Positions 29,836 to 38,711 are shown, numbered from the stretch's first letter. The stretch: DNA of 64,000 nucleotides from Vibrio injensis (GCF_001895205.1 NZ_BDJF01000023.1:1-64000); one strand, 5' to 3'. Numbers and translations are program-made. Notes: generated by a model from the sequence alone, not told the origin.

Positions 29836-31875
29836 TTAGTCTTGGTTCTGCCAGCTATCAGCTATCGGCTGCCAATTAACCACACGAGGTTCTTCTGTAG
29901 TGTTAGACCACACATCCCAAAAATCTGGATCGTCAGATTGCGGTCTTTGCTTTTCGGTAAGCTCTTTCATTCTAACTAAAACAGGAAGCTCAGAAGCCCA
30001 TCCCAGTAAAATAGCGTGTCGAGATGGTAGCGATGGCAATTCCCTCAATAGCCCTCGCATATTATCAGGAACAAGTCGGTGGACTTGCTCCTGATCTCTA
30101 TCATTGCTAATCCTGTGTAACAAAAAAGTATTGCATTGGGATAATACCGTAGGAGATAGTTCTGAAGGTCGTTGGGAAGAAACCACAAGACCTAAACCAA
30201 ATTTCCTTCCTTCACGAGCAATTTTCTCAAATACTTTGCAACATACGTCAGAGACTGACTGACTTTCACTATCTTCTTTATAGCGCTTAATAAATGTGTG
30301 CGCTTCCTCTGCAACCATGACTGTTGGAAGTGGTTTTCCATGCAGCCTTCGATAACGTTGAAGTGCTTCAAAAGTTACTCTCGAAATTACAGCAGTTACC
30401 AGATGTATTATTTCATTTGGAACTAGTGATAAATCGATTACAGTTATAGAACCTTGTCTATCTTTCCCGAGAAAAGTATCTAACCAGGTTGTTAAACTGA
30501 TAGGCTCTTCCGAATCATTTGTCACTGCGCTTATTCGAGTGTCACCTAACATTGTGCGAATACGAGTCAGAAGAAACTCCACGAACTGCTCTGTACCTGT
30601 TTCTTGAGCTAAGGCCTCAAGATATGCTACAAAATCGTCACCTTTAAAACGAATAGGCGCATCTTCACTTTTCGGAAGAAGCTCTTGTTCATCGCCGCCA
30701 AGCGCAGCATGTGCATTTTTTAATTCGCTAATCAACTGGTCTGTGTCGGAAACTTTGGGTTTTTCAGGCCACTGGACTCCTGTTCGAGTGGAAAGATATC
30801 CGTTAATCGTATTTATTATGGGATCAAAAGGCCTTTTATCGATTTTTTCATTTAACGTGGAGAGGCTATTAACCCATGAGGTTAAACTTTCAACAAAACC
30901 TTTCGCATGACCGCCATTTACATATATCTGGCCTTGGCTTGCTAATTGTCTTATTGACACAAGAAGGATGCCGCAGAAGTGTTTAGCTTGAATTGTCACA
31001 TCATCTTCTGACAAAACATCATTTCTCATAGCCCTCAGAGCTCGGCGCAATAAAGGAAGTTGAACTTTTGAACTTGCTTGAGTAAAAGCAGCCCATTCTG
31101 AACTATTCCATAACCATGACGGCACTTTAAGTTCAATCTCTTCAGCTTCAGTGTTAGCTTCTACACGTAACAGCTTACCCTTATATCTTGATTCTGGTCC
31201 GAATGCTCTACTGTATTCTCCATTTGGATCAAGTATTATGAACCGAGCATTAGGAGTTTGTCCCTGTTGCAAAACTGCATCTAAAGACCATTGAATCAAC
31301 CCAGCCACTGAGCATGATTTACCACTACCTGTATTGCCCAAAACAGCTATATGTCGTCCAAAAAGCCTATCAGGGTCCACTTTTATTTCTGCATTGTTAG
31401 CTAGGGGGCTATCCCCTATTTTTACTCTTCTATTGTCACCTGACTCGATTATTGATTTTAATTGCTCATCAGTTGGCAGGAGCACCGAGTCACCTACCGA
31501 TGGAAAAGCATCTGTTCCTCTTGTGAACTTGAAACCTTCGTTTTTTCTATCAACTCTTAACGTGCCAACTGGATTGATGCTGAGCTTCTTAAGTGGAAAA
31601 GGAAGGTCTATTAAGCCAAAATCTTGCAATCCCCTTCTTTTAGGGTATGGTGAATGTTCTACGGCAATCCACTCAACCTGCCCAACAAGAAATCCATCAT
31701 CACTACTTATAAGCACATAACTATTTATTCGAGGAAAATTACGAGGTGAACCTCCTTGAAGCGATACGGAATCTGGAGAGTCAATCTCTAAAGAAACTCT
31801 GATTTCACTAGGCGATACAAAACCAACAGTCCCAATTCTTAATTGCTCTAACCTTTCAATTGGTAAGTAGCTCAT
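29836..31875 (-). CDS. herA: HerA-type ATPase of a SIR2-HerA antiphage system
   Basis: This 679-residue AAA/FtsK-like hexameric ATPase has an N-terminal HAS-barrel region, Walker A GNTGSGKS at residues 180-187, Walker B with MVAEEAHTF at about 525, and a C-terminal SSQRPSELSP sensor stretch. HerA proteins translocate on DNA. Paired with a SIR2-domain partner they form a known antiphage complex that depletes NAD+. The gene overlaps the sir2 gene by 4 bases (ATGA), so the products are made together. It lies just inside the integrase, a usual cargo position. Confidence 0.9.
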   Translation of the reverse strand: MSYLPIERLEQLRIGTVGFVSPSEIRVSLEIDSPDSVSLQGGSPRNFPRINSYVLISSDDGFLVGQVEWIAVEHSPYPKRRGLQDFGLIDLPFPLKKLSINPVGTLRVDRKNEGFKFTRGTDAFPSVGDSVLLPTDEQLKSIIESGDNRRVKIGDSPLANNAEIKVDPDRLFGRHIAVLGNTGSGKSCSVAGLIQWSLDAVLQQGQTPNARFIILDPNGEYSRAFGPESRYKGKLLRVEANTEAEEIELKVPSWLWNSSEWAAFTQASSKVQLPLLRRALRAMRNDVLSEDDVTIQAKHFCGILLVSIRQLASQGQIYVNGGHAKGFVESLTSWVNSLSTLNEKIDKRPFDPIINTINGYLSTRTGVQWPEKPKVSDTDQLISELKNAHAALGGDEQELLPKSEDAPIRFKGDDFVAYLEALAQETGTEQFVEFLLTRIRTMLGDTRISAVTNDSEEPISLTTWLDTFLGKDRQGSITVIDLSLVPNEIIHLVTAVISRVTFEALQRYRRLHGKPLPTVMVAEEAHTFIKRYKEDSESQSVSDVCCKVFEKIAREGRKFGLGLVVSSQRPSELSPTVLSQCNTFLLHRISNDRDQEQVHRLVPDNMRGLLRELPSLPSRHAILLGWASELPVLVRMKELTEKQRPQSDDPDFWDVWSNTTEEPRVVNWQPIADSWQNQD

Positions 31876-33290
31876 AGTGATACCTCGACGTCAGTTGAAT
31901 TACCTAATTCTTTTGACTGCATGAATCCTCTTTGCTTGAGCAATTCAGCCATCTTTATTGATGCTTTATCAATAGCAGGTTTAGGTAGATAGTTATCAAC
32001 TAAAGTTTTGAGATCTCCTAAATGGTCTCCCATTAACAGAGTGATCTGAGCTTTCCTTCCACTCTTAGTAATGAAATTCATAATTCTTCCAAGTGGATCT
32101 CCGAAGGCTATTATGACTATATGAGTCGAGGGAACTGTAAGCATGTCTTCAATTACCCTATTGATATGCTCATCACCAAAGCTATAGCCATAGGTGACTA
32201 ATGTGCTGTTTGGACGGCTGGTTGCTGCTGCAAGATCTCGAAATAGCTCAACATAAGGGTACTCAGCAGTTTCCCTGTCTTTTACTGAATTAGGGTAAAT
32301 CATGAGTTGTTCATAGCTGTTGCTCTTATGACCTTCAGCTTCTAAAAATGGATCAACAGAGCGTGCCCCAAAAGGTAAACCAAAGCGCCTAATCGCGCTA
32401 TTTTGTTCATGCCAATCAAGAGAACCATGGAGTTTAGTAAAACGCGCCACTCCCTCTAAATATCTTGGTTCGCCACGGATTCCTGGAGGATTATAATGAT
32501 AATCAACTTCTAATCTCGAAGATCGAAACACTGGAGCGATACTTCCTACAAAGCGATCTATAAGTCTTAAACCAGCAAGCTCAGCACCGACTTCGATAAT
32601 ACGGTCGTAGTTTGTTGTGAAAATATGTAACCTATCGCGAGTGGCAGTTCTACTTGCAAAGCTCATCAAGAAGCTCACCAGATAATTGAATGTTTCCTCT
32701 TTTCGCTTAGGGTCAGCATTTTTAATCAAGTATTCTCCAGTACTTACAGATCTTGAAAACTCACCTAGGCATCGAGAAAGCTCTACCCTAAGTGCTTCCA
32801 AATCAGCTTTTAGATTTCTATAAGCAACATGAGGAGCTGGAGGGTTTTCAGGTTGAGAGGTATTCAGCACTGTCAGAATTTCAAGCCCTTTAATAAGTTC
32901 ATTAATAGCTCTAATTTGATCTTCTATATTTCCCTTATCGCGGCCAGCAGCTTGGGCGGCTTGGGTAGCAAATGTATCTATTTCACTTTGACATACTGCT
33001 AGGTCGCTTATCCAGCTCATTCCTGCTGGAGGTAAACCTGTAGCAGACATTTGAATAGATGTACTTAAGCCTGCCCCGATCAATAAATTTAAATGCTCGG
33101 ATTGGAAGAGAGCTGTTAGCCAAGGCTCAATATTTTGGCGCAATTTCTCTATCGATATTTCTGCATCTTGCTCCCCCCATGCGCAGTTTGCCGATAGGAT
33201 AAAAGGGTGAAAGTCAGCTTGCTCGTTAGAGTTGGGTAACAGCTCAACAATTTCAGGGACACTGCCAACCTTGATATACTGATTGCTCAT
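31872..33290 (-). CDS. SIR2-domain protein, NADase partner of HerA
   Basis: The 472-residue protein carries sirtuin-like NAD-binding motifs: LLIGAGLSTSI at about residue 67, FTTNYDRIIE at about 225, FTKLHGSLDWH at about 285 and a later VTYGYSFGDEHINRVI segment. In SIR2-HerA systems this subunit cleaves NAD+ on phage sensing. No membrane segments are seen. It is the first gene of the two-gene operon and starts 690 bases from the next gene. Deacetylase activity is less likely given the partner and length. Confidence 0.87.
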   Translation of the reverse strand: MSNQYIKVGSVPEIVELLPNSNEQADFHPFILSANCAWGEQDAEISIEKLRQNIEPWLTALFQSEHLNLLIGAGLSTSIQMSATGLPPAGMSWISDLAVCQSEIDTFATQAAQAAGRDKGNIEDQIRAINELIKGLEILTVLNTSQPENPPAPHVAYRNLKADLEALRVELSRCLGEFSRSVSTGEYLIKNADPKRKEETFNYLVSFLMSFASRTATRDRLHIFTTNYDRIIEVGAELAGLRLIDRFVGSIAPVFRSSRLEVDYHYNPPGIRGEPRYLEGVARFTKLHGSLDWHEQNSAIRRFGLPFGARSVDPFLEAEGHKSNSYEQLMIYPNSVKDRETAEYPYVELFRDLAAATSRPNSTLVTYGYSFGDEHINRVIEDMLTVPSTHIVIIAFGDPLGRIMNFITKSGRKAQITLLMGDHLGDLKTLVDNYLPKPAIDKASIKMAELLKQRGFMQSKELGNSTDVEVSL

Positions 33291-33574
33291 AAATGCACTT
33301 CTCTTATTTGTATGGAAAACATAGTGTTATTGAGGCAAACGAAAAATATTAGTGTGATAGCTTAGAACCTCACGCCTCTCAAACCGCCAAAATCCTCCGC
33401 GAATCATCAATGCCCCCGAGGTACTCGACCAACTTCCTAACTTAGCATGGCTAAATAGCGACCGAATAGCACATAAGCTCTTGGCTTTGACATAAATTGA
33501 CTATTCTTCTCAAGTGAGTACGTTCAGCGAGGTAAAAATTAGGCTGTATTCATGCTCTTTGCTATCAGATTAAA

Positions 33575-33803
33575 CGTGCAACTGGCCCATATACCAGTTC
33601 AAGGTATCCGTGCAACGGCCCCACATACGCTCCCAGACCAACGAATCAGTCCGTATACATGTGATTTGGCCTTCATTTTGTTCAGTAAACGCCAAAAGCT
33701 GGGCTTTGTGCAGCCCCAATCGTGCAACCACCCCATAGGTTTAAGCGTTAATCGTGCAGCAAACCAATATACTCAAGGCTAAAACGTGCAACGTTCCCAC
33801 ATA
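33575..33803. repeat. Five imperfect repeats of CGTGCAACNNNCCCAYATA in a non-coding stretch
   Basis: Copies begin at 33575, 33609, 33721, 33753 and 33785, with spacings of 34, 112, 32 and 32 bases. All are in the same orientation. A weak further copy lies near 33708. The 33291-33954 stretch shows no convincing gene; a 76-codon frame here simply runs through the repeats. The near 3-turn phasing suggests a protein-binding array (replication, partition or transfer), role unknown. Confidence 0.75.
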
Positions 33804-33818
33804 TGCCCTGGCAGTGGC

Positions 33819-33853
33819 GTTACATGTCACACTTTATATTCGTGACATGTAAC
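33819..33853. repeat. Perfect 12-bp inverted repeat GTTACATGTCAC / GTGACATGTAAC
   Basis: Two 12-base arms are separated by 11 AT-rich bases. There is no T-tract suited to a terminator. It directly follows the repeat array and precedes the regulatory box at 33955. It could be an operator or part of an origin. Confidence 0.85.
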
Positions 33854-33954
33854 GAAAAACAAATAACTTTTTAAATTCAGTCAGATATATTCAATCAGCA
33901 ACACCAATCTAGGTCAAAATCTGGAAATTCCCTTTTGACTCTACAAACAAAACA

Positions 33955-33985
33955 TTTGTCCAAATCGGGCAATTTGGCGTGCCAA
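33955..33985 (+). promoter_or_regulatory. Regulon box 1, upstream of the 34042 operon
   Basis: TTTGTCCAAATCGGGCA followed by A and TTTGGCGTGCCAA. One of seven copies in the island. If TTTGGC acts as a -35 element, a -10-like TTATCA follows after 16 bases. The start codon is 57 bases downstream. Confidence 0.8.
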
Positions 33986-34041
33986 TCTCGGCGGTTATCA
34001 GCGGGATAATGGCTCCGTCCACTAAGCACGGAGTTATTTTT

Positions 34042-34428
34042 ATGAAGTTAAATGGCATTGAACTGCTCAACCTAGCTGTAGCACATGAGCTAAGAGAAGT
34101 TTGGGTCGTCAGGTTAGACCCACCCGATCAGCCCGGCAATCGAGGACCAGATGGAGAACTGCTCTGGCCGGAGGTTTTGCTGTGCAAAAGTTCTGACGAT
34201 GCTACTCATTTGGCTGAGTATTTAAGCAAAGCAGCCTTTGATGATTTTTCTGATTTTATGGCCGCAGAAGAAGATGGGGAAATCCATTCAGAACCTCAGG
34301 ACGCAGATCAGTACATAGTTGCGCTCTGTAAAAGTATTCAAAGGTACAGATACGCTTGGCTGGTAGAGCCGAGCATCAATAGCATCTCACAAATCACCTT
34401 GCTCAAGGAGGCTTTTCAACATGATTAA
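34042..34428 (+). CDS. Hypothetical acidic protein, first gene of box-1 operon
   Basis: The 128-residue soluble protein starts at ATG 34042 with a GGAG site. An upstream in-frame start would place the N terminus between the regulatory box and the ribosome-binding site and is less likely. It is acidic in its middle (DFMAAEEDGEIHSEPQDADQ). I do not recognise a family. It overlaps the next gene by 8 bases, so the products are probably coupled. The box upstream places it in the island's putative FlhC-controlled regulon. Confidence 0.65.
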   Translation: MKLNGIELLNLAVAHELREVWVVRLDPPDQPGNRGPDGELLWPEVLLCKSSDDATHLAEYLSKAAFDDFSDFMAAEEDGEIHSEPQDADQYIVALCKSIQRYRYAWLVEPSINSISQITLLKEAFQHD

Positions 34429-35584
34429 AAAGTCATTGAATTTGCTGGCCTTTACATTAATTGCATACTCAAACATTACACTTGCTCAAGAAAGCGCCAC
34501 TGTGGGCCAAAAATCCTCACAGGAAAAGCGCACCCAAAAAGAAACCACGTTGAACGATGAGACAAGCATGGAGTTACAACGCCAAAAGGGAGAGGAAGCA
34601 AGAAAAGGTGAGGAAAAAAGAGACACGACTTCCACGTCAGTTCGAAATGCAAGCGAAGCATCATCTAGGCAGCAATATCAAAATGCTAACCGTCTTTCAG
34701 TAAAAACAGCACCACTTTCTATTCTCGTAGAGCTATTTGCCTATGTCGAAAATGGCAAATCTGTAAGAGGGAAAACAGCAAACCTCATCAGAAATTGTTC
34801 GCTCATTACGAACCCACAAGCGCCACAATTTCCAGAGCTAGAACCCAAACCCCTAGTTACAAGCGTTCAGGCCTGTATGGCCTGGAACAAAGAAAAAACA
34901 CTGGGACAATGCCAAGTTGAGTTGCAGCAGGCAGCTTTCAACTGGACGACCACTGGCATGCCTTCATCCATAAGAGTTCCTTCTGAGCACCTGAAAAGAG
35001 AGGGCGTCTGCTGGGTGACATACGGGCTTGTAGCAGAAGCAACGCTAGATGACATATCAAGCGGGATTTCGGTCAACGGAAGTGACAAGTCCGAGATAAA
35101 AATGGCACTTGCCAAGGCGATGAGTAAACAGCTCATACGTAATGACTTACCAGAAAAGGCCTTGAAGATAATAGATAGACAATTTGGAAGGAACTGCGTA
35201 GTGCCATCGACACGAGGGTATAAGTATGAAGGAAAATACGAATGGTCTTGTGGCTCTTTTTCTGCTGATCCAAAAAATCTGTCAGCTTCAATTGGCGAGT
35301 TCACTATCTTTGGCCGAGGAAACTCACTATTTGGAGAGTCATGGGAGCTGGAGACATCATTAAATCACGACACTCTTTTTTCATTATCGACTACCAGAAC
35401 TAACTCAAAGGAAGCGTCAACGTCTAATGCTCAGTATGCAAGCGCCGACAATCGTTCATCCAAGTCCCGTAATCTCTCAATGAGAACTTCCGAGCGCCTA
35501 CAAACTGAGGAAGCATCCAATCTCAGCAACTCCACGGAGGCAAGCTTCACAGTGTCTCAGCCAGGCATAAAAGGGGGTAATTAA
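34421..35584 (+). CDS. Hypothetical secreted protein, Ser/Thr/Gln-rich
   Basis: The 387-residue protein has a clear signal peptide (KKSLNLLAFTLIAYSNITLAQE). A low-complexity charged stretch follows (residues about 28-85). The central domain has six to seven cysteines (RNCSLI, VQACMAW, GQCQVEL, GVCWVTY, RNCVVPS, WSCGSF), suggesting disulphides in the periplasm. The C-terminal tail is Ser-rich. No family is recognised. Its place between a cytosolic partner and a small membrane protein suggests an envelope complex connected with transfer or exclusion; this is inference only. Confidence 0.65.
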   Translation: MIKKSLNLLAFTLIAYSNITLAQESATVGQKSSQEKRTQKETTLNDETSMELQRQKGEEARKGEEKRDTTSTSVRNASEASSRQQYQNANRLSVKTAPLSILVELFAYVENGKSVRGKTANLIRNCSLITNPQAPQFPELEPKPLVTSVQACMAWNKEKTLGQCQVELQQAAFNWTTTGMPSSIRVPSEHLKREGVCWVTYGLVAEATLDDISSGISVNGSDKSEIKMALAKAMSKQLIRNDLPEKALKIIDRQFGRNCVVPSTRGYKYEGKYEWSCGSFSADPKNLSASIGEFTIFGRGNSLFGESWELETSLNHDTLFSLSTTRTNSKEASTSNAQYASADNRSSKSRNLSMRTSERLQTEEASNLSNSTEASFTVSQPGIKGGN

Positions 35585-35586
35585 AA

Positions 35587-35943
35587 ATGAAATCTGTACT
35601 GTATGGCATCATCATTGCCTGCCCAATAACAGCCATCGTGATCTACTTTGCCTTAACTGGTAGGCAGGAAGTTCTTATCCAACAAAAAACACATGAAGTT
35701 CAACAACAAATCCGCTCGGAAGAGTTTCATCGTGACTTCTCTAAGGCTTGGGCTGAGTTTGATCTACCCAACAAGCATGATAAGGCCCTTCTCTCGTCGG
35801 AAAATGCTGAACGAAACGAGCGAATAAAGCAGCTCAAAAAACTTCGCTCTCAGTTGGAAGCGGCTAACGGTGAGTCAATGGATGACCTCAAAGGAGACTT
35901 AGCGGAGATTAGAAAAGCGTTAAAAGAAGCCGATAAAAATTAA
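35587..35943 (+). CDS. Hypothetical small membrane protein with coiled coil
   Basis: The 118-residue protein has one N-terminal membrane helix (LYGIIIACPITAIVIYFAL) followed by about 90 charged residues with heptad-like spacing (QIRSEEFHRDFSKAW and LKKLRSQLEAANGE). It starts 3 bases after the preceding stop. The layout of a membrane anchor with a coiled-coil soluble part is common in entry-exclusion and envelope-bridging proteins, but no homologue is recognised. Confidence 0.6.
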   Translation: MKSVLYGIIIACPITAIVIYFALTGRQEVLIQQKTHEVQQQIRSEEFHRDFSKAWAEFDLPNKHDKALLSSENAERNERIKQLKKLRSQLEAANGESMDDLKGDLAEIRKALKEADKN

Positions 35944-35950
35944 ATTAAAA

Positions 35951-36001
35951 GCCACATTCTCACCTTCTACCTATATGTTGTAGTAGTAAACGGAATGTGG
36001 C
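35951..36001. terminator. Long hairpin between convergent genes
   Basis: GCCACATTC (35951-35959) pairs with GAATGTGGC (35993-36001), with an inner CTAC/GTAG stem. It lies between the 35587 and 36015 genes, which converge. Confidence 0.6.
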
Positions 36002-36014
36002 CTTCCAATTTTAT

Positions 36015-36692
36015 CTACACTTCATTCTTTTCAGTAAATGAATGGTATGCGGCACAGTATGCGTCCCGATCTAATATTGCGTCTCTTATAAACGCAGGAT
36101 ATAGCTTCAGTGCAGCACAGTAAGACTCCCAGTATATGCCTTCTGTTCCTCTTGGATTCTCTGGCACACCACTCTTTACTATATCGAGAGCTTGTTCTGC
36201 GGTGAAAGTTATTCTATGACCTTCTAACTCTTCAACATTGGCAACGATCACGTGGCCATTTTCTACTAATTTTATAAATGGCTGTAAGGTTAAGCATATT
36301 GGCTCAAACTGGTCCCAACGCAACATTTCAATTCGCCCATCACTATTCTTAATAAAGCGACTGACATCCGTTTCAAACATGCAGCGCTCTGCTGATGAAT
36401 AAGGCGCTGGAGGCTTATAGCCTAAAACTTGCTCCCTCCATTTTATGTAGTCGTTTTTACAATCACTGTAACTGAATTGCTGGCTGCGCCTTATTTTTAA
36501 GCACACATCTATATCACCAAATTTTTCACCACCTCTAGCCAAACTGCCGACTAATGCAGCCTCTTCTATTTCATAGTAGGAAGAGTAAAGCTCATTCCAA
36601 TCATTCAGCCTTTCTAAAACACCTTGCAGCTTTTTGTAAGCAACTGCTTTGCTTACCTTAGATCTATAGTTCTTTGGCACGGCAATCCTCAT
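36015..36692 (-). CDS. Nucleotidyltransferase-fold protein (MNT/polymerase-beta type)
   Basis: The 225-residue protein has the polymerase-beta superfamily motif ALVGSLARGGEKFGDIDVCL at residues about 48-67: the GS, then D-x-D metal-binding pair. Such proteins transfer NMP to proteins, RNA or small molecules. Examples are MNT antitoxins, CARD/CdnN-like enzymes and aminoglycoside adenylyltransferases. No HEPN toxin partner is adjacent and no regulatory box lies upstream. Specific substrate is unknown; a defence or stress cargo role is plausible. Confidence 0.65.
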   Translation of the reverse strand: MRIAVPKNYRSKVSKAVAYKKLQGVLERLNDWNELYSSYYEIEEAALVGSLARGGEKFGDIDVCLKIRRSQQFSYSDCKNDYIKWREQVLGYKPPAPYSSAERCMFETDVSRFIKNSDGRIEMLRWDQFEPICLTLQPFIKLVENGHVIVANVEELEGHRITFTAEQALDIVKSGVPENPRGTEGIYWESYCAALKLYPAFIRDAILDRDAYCAAYHSFTEKNEV

Positions 36693-36766
36693 ATTATGGT
36701 CATTAGAAGCACCTTTACTCGAACATACACCAAAGCCGGATAAATTTTAAGCCACCATAAATGACA

Positions 36767-36792
36767 AAAAAGGCAGGTTAATCTGCCTTTTT
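36767..36792. terminator. Terminator between the nucleotidyltransferase and lipoprotein genes
   Basis: Arms AAAAAGGCAG and CTGCCTTTTT with a six-base loop. It serves the box-2 operon arriving on the minus strand (36814 stop, 21 bases away). Confidence 0.85.
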
Positions 36793-36813
36793 AAAGTGGG
36801 ATAGGAATAATTA

Positions 36814-37203
36814 TTATTTTGTCTTATCCGGTTTTAGCGCTACAAGTTCCTCTAATGGACTAGGCCCTGTAAGGCTAAAATTAATCACCGCCGGATTATT
36901 GTAACGAACATCAGAGAGGTCCAGATGTAGTCCCACTTGGCTCTCTCCTGTTACATCCTCCAGGCAATGTCGAGATTCCATATCAAGAGCAGCCATATAT
37001 TTCTCTTCATTACTTTGAGGGCCGAGCGCCATGGTAATGAGACAATCTTTTCCATGCTCAATCTTGTAAGTAACATTAATAGTGTCACCACTTGCAGGGA
37101 ACTTAAAAACCATAAGTGAAGCGTCGTTAATTCCAGGCTTTGTCGCACACCCAGCCAAAGAGAGCATAGATGCGGTTGCCACTGCTAAGATTGCTTTTTT
37201 CAT
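36814..37203 (-). CDS. Hypothetical lipoprotein, last gene of box-2 operon
   Basis: The 129-residue protein starts at 37203 with a GAGGAAA site. The signal peptide ends in the lipobox LSLAGC, so it should be lipid-anchored at residue 19. The mature part has no recognised domain and contains two further cysteines that could form a disulphide. A longer frame overlapping the upstream gene is unlikely because it would bury the signal peptide. The island encodes three such small lipoproteins, each under a regulon box. Confidence 0.75.
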   Translation of the reverse strand: MKKAILAVATASMLSLAGCATKPGINDASLMVFKFPASGDTINVTYKIEHGKDCLITMALGPQSNEEKYMAALDMESRHCLEDVTGESQVGLHLDLSDVRYNNPAVINFSLTGPSPLEELVALKPDKTK

Positions 37204-37234
37204 TTCAGTTTCCTCATTTATTTGAATGTAATTC

Positions 37235-38047
37235 TCAACGGCCAATTGACTGGTTTTTGTCGCGGTCGATTCTTTTTTCACTGTGTTGTTGGTGCTGAAT
37301 TGACGATACAGCTTGGCGTTCTTTTTCTCTCGATTGAGCCTGGGATATAGATTTTTGATGTTCTGAGCGAGGTTGATATTGGCTGTACTCTTTCTTGGCA
37401 GAATGAGATAGCTTGTTATAGGTACTAACTATCAACTTATCAGCCTCCTTCTGTTGGCCGCTTTGCTCCAACCGTTTGGCATTGCTTATCGCGTCTGACA
37501 TCAGTCCATGCCGCTGTTCTGTTTTGACCTCTAGTTGAAGGCGGGATAACTCAACACCTAGGGCCTTTGTCATTTTCCCAATATCTTTTTTTAGTTCCTG
37601 GGCTGCTTGTTGCTGCTTAGCGTTATCTGACTCAAAAAAGATTTTCTGGATAGCCTTTGCAGCCATCCACACCATGGCTCCTGCGGCTTCAGTGAAAATA
37701 TCGTTCTCCAGATAACCTCTTTGATAGTTAGAAAGCGTTTTAGATAGCCAGTTATCTTGAGTTGGTTTATCGAGCCCCATGCTTTCAACCTGCTTCATTA
37801 GCAACTGGACAGAATCAACAATTTTCATCTGCTGCTCAGATAGCTGTCGATACTGCTCATTCATGTAAGCATGATCAAAAACGCTAGTTTTAATCTGCTC
37901 ATCTTTAATAGAATGACTATTCAAACTTTGCACAATTGACTTAGCCGCCGATTCAAGCTGCTCAACCAATTTGTTAGGGTCAGAGACATCAGCTTTGCTA
38001 AGTTCTTGATAGAGCGCCGCAACTTTCGCTTTTTCGTTCAATTCCAT
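37235..38047 (-). CDS. Hypothetical coiled-coil protein
   Basis: The 270-residue protein is hydrophilic and helical: long stretches rich in Gln, Lys and Glu (for example NEQYRQLSEQQMKIVDSV) suggest coiled coil. A mildly hydrophobic patch at residues about 120-140 (TEAAGAMVWMAAKAIQKIFF) may be amphipathic. The C terminus is basic with many Arg/His/Gln residues. No family is recognised. It sits third in a four-gene operon preceded by a regulon box. Confidence 0.6.
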   Translation of the reverse strand: MELNEKAKVAALYQELSKADVSDPNKLVEQLESAAKSIVQSLNSHSIKDEQIKTSVFDHAYMNEQYRQLSEQQMKIVDSVQLLMKQVESMGLDKPTQDNWLSKTLSNYQRGYLENDIFTEAAGAMVWMAAKAIQKIFFESDNAKQQQAAQELKKDIGKMTKALGVELSRLQLEVKTEQRHGLMSDAISNAKRLEQSGQQKEADKLIVSTYNKLSHSAKKEYSQYQPRSEHQKSISQAQSREKERQAVSSIQHQQHSEKRIDRDKNQSIGR

Positions 38048-38059
38048 TCCAATTACCTC

Positions 38060-38287
38060 TTAATGACGATGTTTTACATGTAGATTTCCATTAACCCACT
38101 CTGCGCTAATGAAATTATTGGGCTCGGTAATGTGTTCAAAGTGGCTAGCTGACGCCTCTATATCTGCATGAAAGCGCTCGATCTCAGCCTGATAATTCCG
38201 AATTTCAGCCACAAGGTTGGATAGTTGAGAGTACAGATCAGGCTTGGGCTCTCTTCTGAAGATTTTTCTGAAAATACTGGTAATCAT
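38060..38287 (-). CDS. Hypothetical small protein
   Basis: The 75-residue protein starts at 38287 (MITSIFRKIFRREPKPDLY). Its ATG overlaps the stop of the upstream gene as ATGA, which decides the start and suggests coupling. The N terminus is amphipathic and basic. The central helix has a heptad-like pattern (QLSNLVAEIRNYQAEIERF). No family is recognised. Confidence 0.6.
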   Translation of the reverse strand: MITSIFRKIFRREPKPDLYSQLSNLVAEIRNYQAEIERFHADIEASASHFEHITEPNNFISAEWVNGNLHVKHRH

Positions 38288-38544
38288 TGAGTGCCGCCTT
38301 GATACCAAGAAGCAATAGGTTCGAAGTGATCTCCCCACTCCATGATCTTCAAAAAGTCATCGATGTTATCGACTCTGGCAAGTCCACAATATGTTTTCGT
38401 GTATCGACCATCGAGACACTTCAATACAGTGAAATGAAGAGGTTCACCAGACACTGCTCTTGCAGCGGTTACGCCTCGTCTTTGATGAATGTGAGCGTCA
38501 TTTATTGGAAGTACTAATCCGTTAATTTGAATCTCTGCCGTCAT
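38284..38544 (-). CDS. Hypothetical small protein, first gene of box-2 operon
   Basis: The 86-residue soluble protein begins TAEIQINGLVLPINDAHIHQ. It has no signal peptide, membrane helix or recognised domain. It is the promoter-proximal gene behind the regulon box at 38606-38636 and overlaps the next gene by 4 bases. Confidence 0.6.
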   Translation of the reverse strand: MTAEIQINGLVLPINDAHIHQRRGVTAARAVSGEPLHFTVLKCLDGRYTKTYCGLARVDNIDDFLKIMEWGDHFEPIASWYQGGTQ

Positions 38545-38605
38545 AGTGTCCTCATTTATCTCTACTCTCTTTGAGCTAATATTTTCTCAGGTAATAGAGG
38601 GATAA

Positions 38606-38636
38606 ATGGCACGCCAAACTGCCCTTTTTGGACAAA
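38606..38636 (-). promoter_or_regulatory. Regulon box 2, upstream of the 38544 operon
   Basis: On the minus strand TTTGTCCAAAAAGGGCA, then G and TTTGGCGTGCCAT. A -10-like TATTAC follows TTTGGC after 16 bases. The start codon is 62 bases downstream. Confidence 0.8.
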
Positions 38637-38711
38637 ACAAGATCAAGTAATAGTGGCTACGTACATGTATCAAAGAGGAATAAAACTATAGTATGAATGT
38701 AAATTCGTTTG

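Noticed and set aside
33552..33782. A 76-codon frame upstream of the box-1 operon
   Set aside because: It runs straight through the CGTGCAAC repeats, has no ribosome-binding site or family features, and its codons follow the repeat units.
36015..36692. MNT antitoxin of a HEPN-MNT toxin-antitoxin pair
   Set aside because: The nucleotidyltransferase motif fits, but no HEPN gene is adjacent; the HEPN-like cassette gene is 16 kb away in a separate mobile unit.
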